This document shows positions 1 to 6,345 of a stretch of DNA of 11,025 nt, one piece after another. A program made the translations under genes and the position numbers. Under the pieces are notes generated by a model that was not told the origin of the DNA, ran no database searches, and worked only from the letters and a program-made list of their open reading frames with translations. The DNA is from an uncultured Oscillospiraceae bacterium (lineage in GTDB: Bacteria; Bacillota; Clostridia; Oscillospirales; Oscillospiraceae): the NCBI GenBank assembly GCA_934621665.1, contig CAKTUT010000046.1, forward strand, positions 1 to 11,025, written 5' to 3'. Each line of letters opens with the position of its first letter. The first letter of the stretch is position 1.

Positions 1-63
1 GTCCGGTGTGCTACCGTTACACAAATCCCCTATAGAATATTGCTGCGTCAAAACGCAAATATC

Positions 64-91
64 ATTATACAGATAAACCCCGAAATGTCAA
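64..91 (-). promoter_or_regulatory. Strong sigma-A promoter firing left, out of the window
   Basis: On the minus strand a perfect -35 TTGACA (86-91) is followed after 16 bases by a perfect -10 TATAAT (64-69). The predicted start of transcription is near base 57, running left. The gene it serves lies outside the window. Only about 57 bases of its leader are visible and no start codon with a convincing ribosome binding site is seen there. The surrounding stretch 1-275 is AT-rich compared with the genes and holds no convincing coding region. Confidence 0.75.
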
Positions 92-190
92 GATTATTTT
101 TTTATTTTTTGCAAAAATTAAAAATGTTTTTTCGGTGTCAGCTGACAAGCACTACATTTGAAACCTCTGGCAGCGCAGCCGGCTTTTTCC

Positions 191-230
191 GTGCGGAAAT
201 CCGAAAAGTACCGGATGCGCACGCCGTGCG
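191..230. other. Mutually exclusive hairpins upstream of spoIVB
   Basis: GTGCG (191-195) can pair with CGCAC (218-222), enclosing a second stem ATCCG (199-203) with CGGAT (212-216). The same CGCAC can instead pair with GTGCG (226-230) across a 3-base loop. Both are short and have no flanking T-run. They sit between the leftward promoter and spoIVB, so they may be an operator or chance dyads. No function is assigned. Confidence 0.25.
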
Positions 231-275
231 GATTTTGACAAGGAAAACCGACTTGTTTTTTCTAATCCTGCGGCC

Positions 276-304
276 GGTTGGAACGCAGTGAAACCGGCAT
301 ATTA
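276..304 (+). promoter_or_regulatory. Possible sigma-G type promoter for spoIVB
   Basis: CATATTA at 298-304 fits the forespore sigma-G -10 pattern CATnnTA. GGTTG at 276-280, 17 bases upstream, fits four of five positions of the -35 pattern GnATR. The Bacillus subtilis spoIVB gene is known to be transcribed in the forespore, mainly by sigma-G, so the position suits the gene. The consensus is loose, and a chance match is quite possible. Confidence 0.4.
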
Positions 305-340
305 AACACTGTGGAACTTGCGCAGGAGAGGATGAGGCAA

Positions 341-1336
341 ATGATGAATACAAAACTGAAACGTCTGCGCCGCACCGCCGCGGCGTTTGCGCTGGCGCTG
401 GCACTTGCGGGACAGGCGCTTGCCGCCACGCCGGAATATCTGATTCCCGGCGGGAATACGATTGGAATCAAGCTTTATGCAAAAGGACTGCTCGTCACCG
501 AGGTCAGCGACGGAAGCGCGGCGCAGCGCGCGGGGCTTCGCGAGGGTGACGCGATTCTGGCGGCGGACGGCGAGGCACTGACGTCGGTTCAGTCGCTGCG
601 CGCGCTGGTGCAAAACGGAAAGCCGTTGGTACTGACGCTGGCGCGCGGCGGGCAGGCGGCGGAATTTTTGGTCAGTCCCGAAAAATCGGACGGCACCTAC
701 CGCCTTGGTGTCAGCATTCGCGACCACATCGCGGGCATCGGCACGGTGACGTATTATGATCCCGACACCGGCGCGTTCGGCGCGCTGGGTCACGGCGTGG
801 GCGGACTGCTTGACATGGGACTGCTCCCGGTATCCTCCGGGCTTGTCGTCTCGTCCAGCGTCTGTGACGTTAAGCGCGGCAGCAGCGGCGCGCCGGGCGC
901 GCTGCGGGGCGAGTTTGATCTGACGCACGCCGTCGGCTCGGTCACGGCCAATCTGCCGCAGGGCGTATTTGGCGTAATGACGGACGTACCGCAGCGCGCA
1001 GCCGTCCCGGTTGCAGCAAACGGCGACGTGCATATCGGAAACGCGACCATTTTGTCAAACGTCAGCGGCAATACGGTGGAGGAATTTTCCGTTCAGCTGG
1101 AGCGGCTGAATCCCGACGCGGAAAACGGGCGCAACCTGCTTTTGCGCGTTACCGACGAGCGTCTGCTGGCGCTGACCGGCGGCATTGTACAGGGCATGAG
1201 CGGCAGCCCGATTCTACAGGATGGCAGGCTGGTCGGCGCAGTCACGCACGTGCTGGTGAGCGACCCGACGCGCGGCTATGGCATCCTGATTGAAAATATG
1301 TTGGATGCGGTGGAGTGCGCGGAAAGCGCGGCATAG
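341..1336 (+). CDS. spoIVB: SpoIVB peptidase (S55 family), stage IV sporulation protein B
   Basis: This is a 331-residue serine peptidase. In Bacillus, SpoIVB is made in the forespore, enters the space between the two membranes, and triggers pro-sigma-K processing in the mother cell by cleaving SpoIVFA. The N-terminus has a basic stretch (residues 5-11) and a hydrophobic segment (about 12-28), a signal or anchor. A PDZ domain covers about 40-110 and the S55 peptidase domain about 115-331. His151 in GALGHG, Asp272 and Ser287 in GMSGSP correspond to the Bacillus triad His236/Asp363/Ser378; the Asp-Ser spacing of 15 is identical. The protein is shorter than the roughly 426-residue Bacillus form, mostly by a shorter N-terminus. 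The start is chosen because AGGAGAGG (324-331) lies 9 bases upstream; an ATG at 332 touches that site. A second in-frame ATG follows immediately at 344. Neither recN nor spo0A, its usual neighbours, is adjacent here. Confidence 0.95.
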   Translation: MMNTKLKRLRRTAAAFALALALAGQALAATPEYLIPGGNTIGIKLYAKGLLVTEVSDGSAAQRAGLREGDAILAADGEALTSVQSLRALVQNGKPLVLTLARGGQAAEFLVSPEKSDGTYRLGVSIRDHIAGIGTVTYYDPDTGAFGALGHGVGGLLDMGLLPVSSGLVVSSSVCDVKRGSSGAPGALRGEFDLTHAVGSVTANLPQGVFGVMTDVPQRAAVPVAANGDVHIGNATILSNVSGNTVEEFSVQLERLNPDAENGRNLLLRVTDERLLALTGGIVQGMSGSPILQDGRLVGAVTHVLVSDPTRGYGILIENMLDAVECAESAA

Positions 1337-1344
1337 GTGCAACT

Positions 1345-1376
1345 CCGGCGGCAGAGCGTTTCCGCTCTGCCGCCGG
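1345..1376 (+). terminator. Strong GC hairpin after spoIVB
   Basis: A perfect 14-bp inverted repeat (1345-1358 with 1363-1376) has a 4-base loop TTTC and begins 8 bases after the spoIVB stop. It lacks a following T-run, so it is not a textbook intrinsic terminator. It could stop transcription with help or protect the 3' end of the message. Confidence 0.55.
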
Positions 1377-1388
1377 GCGAAATGCAGC

Positions 1389-1417
1389 TTTCCATCTTCT
1401 GCAAAATGTGATAAAAT
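1389..1417 (+). promoter_or_regulatory. Sigma-A promoter with extended -10 for the LuxR-type regulator
   Basis: TTTCCA (1389-1394) and TAAAAT (1412-1417) are 17 bases apart. TG at 1409-1410, one base before the -10, makes it an extended -10. Transcription would start near 1424, leaving a leader of about 26 bases before the ATG at 1451. The preceding hairpin separates this unit from spoIVB. Confidence 0.55.
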
Positions 1418-1450
1418 AATCTCAGAACTTAGCGAAAGCGAGGCCGCCCT

Positions 1451-3946
1451 ATGGCCAGACGAAAATCTGATTTGAATACCATTTACATATCCGAACGCTT
1501 GCAGCAGTGCCTGCAGCCGATTGCTCGCTGCGCGCTGACCAGCGTTGTTGCGCCCATGGGCTATGGCAAAACGACTGCCGTCAACTATTTTCTTGCGGCG
1601 CGCGTAAAGAGCGAACATGCCGCCGTTGTGCGCGTCAGCATCTATTCCAGCGATCTGTCGATTTTCTGGAAAAGCGTGCAGGACGCGTTCAGCTATGCGG
1701 GACTGGCGTTTTTGTGCGAGTATGACCGTCCTGCCGACGCAGCGGGCGCAAGTCTTTTGACCGACGCGATCTGTCACGAGCTGATGCGGCTGGACGTGCC
1801 GTGCTATGTGTTTCTTGACGATTTTCATCTGCTGGACGACGCGCGTGCGGTGGAGTTCTTGTGTGCGTTGGCACGCCGGATGCCAGAACACGCGCATCTG
1901 ATCGTTGCCAGCCGAAGTTCTTTTCTGCCCGCGGAGGAGATTGTGCGCCTTGGCTCGCGGCTGTACCGGATCGAGACCAGGCAGCTCCGTCTGACGGAAC
2001 GTGAACTTCCGGTCTATGTCCGCCGCTGCGGCGCGGCGCTCAGCGACGAGCAGTTATCTGCGCTGCTCCGCTCAACCGAGGGCTGGTTCTCCGCCGTCTA
2101 TCTGAATCTTTGTACGCTTTCAGAGTGCGGCGCGCTGGCCGGGAGCGGTTCTGATATCTACGCGCTGTTTTCCGCCGCCATGATTGCGCCGCTGCCGTCC
2201 GAGCAGCAGGAATTTCTTGCGGCCATGGGGCTTGCCGACGAGTTTACGGCGGAGATGGCGCAGTTTTTGACCGGAAACAATGATACGCCCTCGCTTTTGG
2301 CGCGGCTGACCGGGCATAACGCCTTTGTCACACGTCTGCCGGACGGCGTACACTTCCGCTTTCACCACATGATGAAGCAGTGCGCCGAGCAGACGTTTCT
2401 GACGCTCCCGCCAGAGCGGCAGCGCAGCTACCATGCGCGCTACGGCCGCTGGTACGAAACACACGTCCAGTATCTTTACGCGCTGCGCGCCTATGAGCGT
2501 GCAGGAGACTATGACGCGGCGCTGCGCGTGATCGTAAACGACGCAGGAATCCTGCTTGCGTCGATGAAACCGGAGGAGGCGCTTTCGTTTTTATCATCAT
2601 GCCCGCCAGAGACGCTCAAACGAAACCCGGCAGCCATCCTTGTTTTGATGCGGCGTCTGTTTACGTGGCGGCAGATTCCAAAAATGATGGAGCTCAAGGC
2701 GCTTTTGTCGCAGGCCATTGACGAGCAGCCCGGCATGACGGCGGAGGAGCGTGGGAACCTGCTTGGCGAGTGTGATCTGATCATGAGCTTTCTCATGTAC
2801 AACGACATCTCCAAAATGAGCCGCTTGCACCGCAGCGCAAGCAGCCAGATGTCTCGTCCCGCCGTCAGCATCCGCAACGAGGGAAGCTGGACGTTTGGCT
2901 CGCCGTCGGTTTTGATGATGTTCCATCGCACGCCGGGGCAGCTGGAGATGGAGCTGGCGGAGATGAACGACTGTATGCCGCACTACTACCAGATTACGAA
3001 CAACCACGGCCTTGGCGCGGAGAAAATTATGGACGCCGAGGCGGCGTTTGCTCGTGGGCAGCTGGAGGACGCGCAGATTCTTCTGGCGCGCGCCACGGCG
3101 ACGGTACAGGACGCGGGACAGGAAAATATGGCGCTGTGCTGCGATTTTCTGGCGCGTCGGCTGTCGATGTTTACCGGCGCGCCGCTGCATCAAGCGCCGG
3201 AACAAAAACGTGCCGAGCTGATGGCGCAGCACAATCTCATGTGGCTGAATATCTTTAACAGCGCCTGCGCCTATTGCGCCGCGCTGCTCCCAAGGACAAA
3301 GGACATTCCCACACCGTTCATCGGCCATACGCTGCGCGAGGTAAGCTACCTTGCGCCATGCCGGCCGATGATGGAGATGATTGAAAATCAGGTGTATCTG
3401 GCGCAGGGCGAGGCTGCGCAGGTCATCGGCCGCAGTGAAGGGCTGCTTGGGACGTGTCAGGCGATGGGCTATGCGCTTGTCGCGCTTTACGTGCGCATCC
3501 AGACTGCCGCCGCGTATGCGCTGCTGGGACGGCGCGCCGAGGCTGCTGCGTTTTTGCGGCAGGCGGTGCAGGATGCGCTTCCGGACGGTCTTGTGATGCC
3601 GTTTGCCGAGAATTACCGTTACCTTGAAAAAATCCCGGCGGCACTCTGGCTGGACGGGGCGGACGCGTTCGCTGCGCAGATTGCCGCGCTTGGACAGCAG
3701 CTTGCGGCGCGCTGCGCGCAGGCGCTTTCCGGTGCTGATGCCCCGGCGGCGCTTACGGGGCTGACCGGACGCGAGAGCGAAATTGCCGAACTGCTTGCTG
3801 CGCACCTGTCAAACCGCGAAATTGCGGAGCGGCTGTATCTGTCGGAGGGCACGGTGAAGCAGTATTTAAACCAGATCTACGCCAAGCTTCAGATTACCGG
3901 CGACACGCGCACCAAGCGCAGACGGCTGATACAGCTGCTGCAATAA
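1451..3946 (+). CDS. STAND ATPase / MalT-like LuxR-family transcriptional regulator
   Basis: This is an 831-residue regulator with the MalT layout. An N-terminal NTPase carries Walker A APMGYGKTT (residues 34-42) and a Walker B-like hydrophobic strand FLDDFHLLDD (121-130). A long helical middle region (about 330-740) has the look of TPR-type sensor repeats. A C-terminal LuxR helix-turn-helix (about 771-831) includes LTGRE and SNREIAERLYLSEGTVK. Proteins of this class bind ATP and an inducer, oligomerise and activate transcription. The ligand and target genes cannot be told from the sequence, and no sugar-use operon lies beside it. MalT itself is about 900 residues. A modest Shine-Dalgarno GAGG (1440-1443) lies 7 bases before the ATG. 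It is transcribed alone, with a promoter before it and a hairpin after it. The family is secure, the specific role unknown. Confidence 0.88.
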   Translation: MARRKSDLNTIYISERLQQCLQPIARCALTSVVAPMGYGKTTAVNYFLAARVKSEHAAVVRVSIYSSDLSIFWKSVQDAFSYAGLAFLCEYDRPADAAGASLLTDAICHELMRLDVPCYVFLDDFHLLDDARAVEFLCALARRMPEHAHLIVASRSSFLPAEEIVRLGSRLYRIETRQLRLTERELPVYVRRCGAALSDEQLSALLRSTEGWFSAVYLNLCTLSECGALAGSGSDIYALFSAAMIAPLPSEQQEFLAAMGLADEFTAEMAQFLTGNNDTPSLLARLTGHNAFVTRLPDGVHFRFHHMMKQCAEQTFLTLPPERQRSYHARYGRWYETHVQYLYALRAYERAGDYDAALRVIVNDAGILLASMKPEEALSFLSSCPPETLKRNPAAILVLMRRLFTWRQIPKMMELKALLSQAIDEQPGMTAEERGNLLGECDLIMSFLMYNDISKMSRLHRSASSQMSRPAVSIRNEGSWTFGSPSVLMMFHRTPGQLEMELAEMNDCMPHYYQITNNHGLGAEKIMDAEAAFARGQLEDAQILLARATATVQDAGQENMALCCDFLARRLSMFTGAPLHQAPEQKRAELMAQHNLMWLNIFNSACAYCAALLPRTKDIPTPFIGHTLREVSYLAPCRPMMEMIENQVYLAQGEAAQVIGRSEGLLGTCQAMGYALVALYVRIQTAAAYALLGRRAEAAAFLRQAVQDALPDGLVMPFAENYRYLEKIPAALWLDGADAFAAQIAALGQQLAARCAQALSGADAPAALTGLTGRESEIAELLAAHLSNREIAERLYLSEGTVKQYLNQIYAKLQITGDTRTKRRRLIQLLQ

Positions 3947-3957
3947 TGGCAGGCAAA

Positions 3958-3996
3958 AACAGCAGCCGCAGAATCAGATGTTCTGCGGCTGCTGTT
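3958..3996. terminator. Shared bidirectional terminator between the regulator and GNAT genes
   Basis: A perfect 16-bp stem (3958-3973 with 3981-3996) has a 7-base loop. On the minus strand it is followed by a run of five T, so it is a good intrinsic terminator for the acetyltransferase gene. On the plus strand, after the regulator stop at 3946, the stem is followed by ATGTTATT, a weaker tail. The two converging genes probably share it. Confidence 0.8.
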
Positions 3997-4042
3997 ATGT
4001 TATTGACATCTTGTTTAATAATAAACTTCCACAAGCAGAAAT

Positions 4043-4522
4043 TTACAATTTATATACGGCAATCATTTCATCTTCGCACATTTCCCCATTCTCTGTGAAT
4101 CCATACTTTCTGTAAAAATCTCTGGCGTGCGTATTTTCGGGTTCATAAGATAGCCATACGTTTTCTGCTTCTCCGAATGGGAACGTACGAATTAAATTCA
4201 TGGCTGCATCCATTGTCTGCTTACCGAATCCCTGCCCCTGATACTTCTTATCAATCATCAAGCGCCAAATATTATAGTTCTCTTTAATCAAATCACTTTC
4301 ATTTTCGTCGCCCACTGTCCCCTTGCCGATCATAACAAATCCAATCAGGCTTTCATCATTATAAACGGCTAGAGGCAGAACGTTATTCCCCTCATTTCTT
4401 GTTGCATAGGCTTCCGCCAGACTCTGTACATTTTCTGCAACGAAATCTTTCTGATCATCAAAAGGCTTCAAAGCGCAGACTTTCCAGACGTTCGCGTTTG
4501 TAATTTCTTCCAATTTAATCAT
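4043..4522 (-). CDS. GNAT-family N-acetyltransferase, BltD/SpeG-like (possible polyamine acetyltransferase)
   Basis: This is a 159-residue single-domain GNAT enzyme that would move the acetyl group of acetyl-CoA to an amine. Motif A, the acetyl-CoA pyrophosphate loop, is seen as QGQGFGK (residues 95-101) following the strand RLMID. Motif B is seen as ENTHARDFYRKYGF (129-142), with Tyr137 in the place of the usual general acid. The segment order and the C-terminal half recall Bacillus BltD, a spermine/spermidine acetyltransferase, but the substrate cannot be proved from sequence. GGAGG lies 6 bases before the ATG. The gene stands alone between two terminators. Its GC content is clearly lower than that of its neighbours (24 of 60 bases in 4081-4140), which hints at recent transfer. 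Other amine or antibiotic substrates are possible. Confidence 0.85.
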   Translation of the reverse strand: MIKLEEITNANVWKVCALKPFDDQKDFVAENVQSLAEAYATRNEGNNVLPLAVYNDESLIGFVMIGKGTVGDENESDLIKENYNIWRLMIDKKYQGQGFGKQTMDAAMNLIRTFPFGEAENVWLSYEPENTHARDFYRKYGFTENGEMCEDEMIAVYKL

Positions 4523-4553
4523 AATCGTCCTCCATAAATACTTATTTATCTAC

Positions 4554-4582
4554 ATCCTATCACGACTCAGCTCATGGTACAA
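4554..4582 (-). promoter_or_regulatory. Candidate promoter for the GNAT gene
   Basis: On the minus strand TTGTAC (4577-4582) and TAGGAT (4554-4559) are 17 bases apart, with TG one base ahead of the -10 (extended -10). The -35 is poor. Transcription would start near 4547, leaving about 25 bases before the ATG at 4522. It sits just past the T-run of the mgtE terminator, so the gene would have its own start. Confidence 0.4.
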
Positions 4583-4583
4583 C

Positions 4584-4618
4584 AAAAAGTAAGAGCGGTG
4601 CCGCGCGCAGCACCGCTC
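4584..4618 (-). terminator. Intrinsic terminator of mgtE
   Basis: Read on the minus strand, GAGCGGTGC (4610-4618) pairs with GCACCGCTC (4593-4601) across an 8-base loop, and TTACTTTTT follows. It starts 9 bases after the mgtE stop codon. This is a classic rho-independent terminator. Confidence 0.87.
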
Positions 4619-4626
4619 AAGCGTTA

Positions 4627-6003
4627 TTAAATATGCAGCAGCGCCACGGCGATGCTGAAATAGATCAGCAGCGACAGGAAATCCACCATCGTGGTAATCA
4701 GCGGCGAGGCCATGACCGCCGGGTCAAAGCCAAGCTTTTTCGCCACCAGCGGCAGCGTACAGCCAACCAGCTTTGCGATAAATACCGTCAGCGCCAGTGA
4801 CAGGCATACAACCAGCGCAACGGTCGTGCTGACGCTGTCATTGTGCATCAGCAGATGATCAACCAGCATGACCTTGGCAAAGCACGCGATGGCAAGGCAG
4901 ATACCGCAGAGCACCGCCACGCGGATTTCTTTCCAGATGATCTTGAACAGATCCCGGAACTCTACCTCACCCAGACCAATACCGCGGATGATGGTGACGC
5001 TCGCCTGTGAGCCCGCATTGCCGCCCGTGTCCATCAGCATGGGGATAAACGCCGTCAGACACGGCAGGACGCCCAGCGCGTCCTCAAACTTTGAGATGAC
5101 AAGTCCTGTCAGCGTGGCCGAAATCATCAGCAGCAGCAGCCAGGGGATACGGTTTTTCCAGATTTCAAACGGCGACGACCGCAGATACGGATGCTCAGAC
5201 GGCAGCATAGCGGCCATTTTTTCCATGTCCTCGGTGGTCTCGTCCTCAATAACGTCCATGGCGTCGTCGAATGTGATGATACCGACCATCCGGTTCTCGG
5301 TATCCACAACCGGCAGCGCAAGGAAGTTATATTTGGAGAACATCTGCGCGACCTGCTCCTGATCGTCAAGCGTGTTGACCGAGATCACGTGTTCCTGCAT
5401 GATCGACTCGATGGTTGCATCGTCATCGTCGCACAAAAGCAGATCTTTGACCGTGACAAGGCCAATGAGCTTGTGCCCGCGCGTGACATAGCAGGTGTAG
5501 ATGGTCTCCTTGTCAATGCCGGTTCGGCGGATGCGGAGAATAGCCTCCTCCACTGTCATGCTCGGCCGCAGGGAAACATATTCAGTCGTCATGATTGAGC
5601 CTGCGGAATCCTCGGGATAACGCAGAATCTCATTGATCTGCTTGCGCATCTCCGGCTCGGCCTGTGTCAGGATACGCTGGACGACGTTCGCCGGCATCTC
5701 CTCCACAATATCAACCGCGTCGTCAACGTACAGCTCATCAATGACCTCTTTGAGCTCGGAATCGGAGAAGCCGCGGATCAGCAGCTCCTGAAGCTCGGGC
5801 TCCATCTCAACAAATGTCTCCGCCGCCAGCTCCTTTGGCAAAAGCCGGAACAGCAGCGGCAGCCGCGCTTCATCAACCTCTTCCAGCACGGCGGCAATAT
5901 CTACGGGATTCATGGTGTTGAACAAATCCCGCAGAGAATAGTAGCGCTTCTCTTCCAAAAGCTTGAGAAGCGTATTGCGCAATGAAAATTGCAGTTCTGC
6001 CAT
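4627..6003 (-). CDS. mgtE: MgtE-family magnesium transporter
   Basis: This is a 458-residue inner-membrane Mg2+ channel/transporter, close to the family's usual length. The order of parts is an N-terminal MgtE_N helical domain (about 20-130), two CBS domains (about 135-195 and 200-258), a linking helix, and five membrane helices (about 285-458). The pore signature PMLMDTGGNAGSQ is at 321-333. Asp441 in PLITTMVDF matches the pore aspartate (Asp432 in Thermus MgtE) that holds Mg2+. In the family the acidic N and CBS domains bind Mg2+ and close the pore when the ion is plentiful. The start has an excellent ribosome binding site, AGGAGGA, 7 bases upstream. It is transcribed alone, from its own promoter to its own terminator. 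The leader of about 210 nt suggests further control of expression. Confidence 0.96.
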   Translation of the reverse strand: MAELQFSLRNTLLKLLEEKRYYSLRDLFNTMNPVDIAAVLEEVDEARLPLLFRLLPKELAAETFVEMEPELQELLIRGFSDSELKEVIDELYVDDAVDIVEEMPANVVQRILTQAEPEMRKQINEILRYPEDSAGSIMTTEYVSLRPSMTVEEAILRIRRTGIDKETIYTCYVTRGHKLIGLVTVKDLLLCDDDDATIESIMQEHVISVNTLDDQEQVAQMFSKYNFLALPVVDTENRMVGIITFDDAMDVIEDETTEDMEKMAAMLPSEHPYLRSSPFEIWKNRIPWLLLLMISATLTGLVISKFEDALGVLPCLTAFIPMLMDTGGNAGSQASVTIIRGIGLGEVEFRDLFKIIWKEIRVAVLCGICLAIACFAKVMLVDHLLMHNDSVSTTVALVVCLSLALTVFIAKLVGCTLPLVAKKLGFDPAVMASPLITTMVDFLSLLIYFSIAVALLHI

Positions 6004-6213
6004 GAGCCTTTCCTCCTAATCGAATTTTGCTGATCGGAAGTAAGGACACGTCACAGGCATATCAGCAGTGGAAAAGCAGAGCGCATGAAAGCGGCTCTAC
6101 TCCGGTGCAACTTCGGCCTGCGGATGTGCCGGTACTACTTCCTGCGTCCATCTGTTTTCCCTCCTCTATTGGTCAAATGCGAAATTTCCGTGCAGAAAAC
6201 CGCACAAGCATTC
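6004..6213 (-). promoter_or_regulatory. Long structured 5' leader of mgtE
   Basis: From the predicted transcription start (about 6213) to the mgtE ATG is roughly 210 nt, long for a single gene. On the minus strand the leader holds a uORF (6062-6151). It also holds a hairpin AGAG-c-CGC with GCG-CTCT (6078-6098) followed by a short T-run, and an inverted repeat TGCTGAT (6061-6067) with ATCAGCA (6028-6034) just before the mgtE ribosome binding site (6011-6017). A further possible pairing is GGAAGTA (6136-6142) with TACTTCC (6036-6042). It does not show the conserved sequence of the M-box Mg2+ riboswitch. Control of mgtE by this leader is inference. Confidence 0.45.
6062..6151 (-). CDS. Candidate 29-residue leader peptide upstream of mgtE
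   Basis: This small reading frame lies inside the mgtE leader. It starts with ATG 7 bases after a very strong Shine-Dalgarno, GAGGAGGG (6159-6166), and ends at TGA 58 bases before the mgtE start. The peptide begins MDAGSSTGTSAG and ends ALLFHC. It is rich in Ser, Thr and Gly, has cysteines at 15, 23 and 29, and shows no domain. Its last codon and stop codon lie exactly in the left arm (TGCTGAT) of an inverted repeat whose right arm precedes the mgtE ribosome binding site. A ribosome finishing or stalling there would alter that hairpin. In enteric bacteria a short leader peptide controls the Mg2+ transporter gene mgtA, but this peptide is not recognisably the same. It may also be chance within a structured leader. 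Confidence 0.4.
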   Translation of the reverse strand: MDAGSSTGTSAGRSCTGVEPLSCALLFHC

Positions 6214-6219
6214 TTTTTA

Positions 6220-6248
6220 ATTTTAGACGCTGTTTTTTCGTTTGTCAA
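6220..6248 (-). promoter_or_regulatory. Consensus sigma-A promoter of mgtE
   Basis: On the minus strand a perfect TTGACA (6243-6248) and TAAAAT (6220-6225) are separated by exactly 17 bases. The flanking DNA is AT-rich. The predicted start of transcription near 6213 gives the long mgtE leader. Confidence 0.85.
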
Positions 6249-6307
6249 CCGGAAAACCACCTTTCCGGCGGGTAATTGCAGCGGTTATTTCATTTTGCCG
6301 AAAAATA

Positions 6308-6316
6308 TGCTAGAAT
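6308..6316 (+). promoter_or_regulatory. Extended -10 promoter element for the alaX-nudC pair
   Basis: TGCTAGAAT (6308-6316) is an extended -10 element; no good -35 is seen 16-18 bases before it. Transcription would start near 6323, about 23 bases before the chosen ATG at 6346. An upstream ATG at 6328 would then lie too close to the message end to have a ribosome binding site. Confidence 0.45.
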
Positions 6317-6345
6317 AGAAAAAACATATGAAAAGAGGAAGCCGT

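Noticed and set aside
235..266. Sigma-A promoter for spoIVB from TTGACA (235-240) and TCTAAT (261-266)
   Set aside because: The spacer is 20 bases, too long for a normal sigma-A promoter; the sigma-G-like match fits the gene better.
40..291. An 83-codon open frame in the region before spoIVB
   Set aside because: It crosses an opposing consensus promoter, has no Shine-Dalgarno, and its product resembles no protein family.
302..1033. A 243-codon open frame on the minus strand inside spoIVB
   Set aside because: It is antisense to a well-supported gene with an intact catalytic triad, and its product is Arg/Ala-rich with no domain, as expected of shadow frames in GC-rich DNA.
2597..3805. A 402-codon open frame on the minus strand inside the regulator gene
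   Set aside because: The plus-strand gene has clear ATPase and LuxR domains; the opposite frame is basic and low in complexity, with no motif or good ribosome binding site.
6100..6180. T-box element, suggested by GGAAGTAGTACCGG near the start of the leader
   Set aside because: There is no GGTGGNACCGCG antiterminator sequence or matching terminator, and an Mg2+ transporter is not a usual T-box target.
6004..6213. M-box (ykoK) Mg2+ riboswitch in the mgtE leader
   Set aside because: The conserved M-box core (such as GGUGAGGCUCC) is absent from the leader on the minus strand.
6328..6345. Earlier ATG start for the tRNA-editing gene
   Set aside because: It would lie about 5 bases from the predicted transcript start with no ribosome binding site, whereas the ATG at 6346 has AGAGGAA 5 bases before it.
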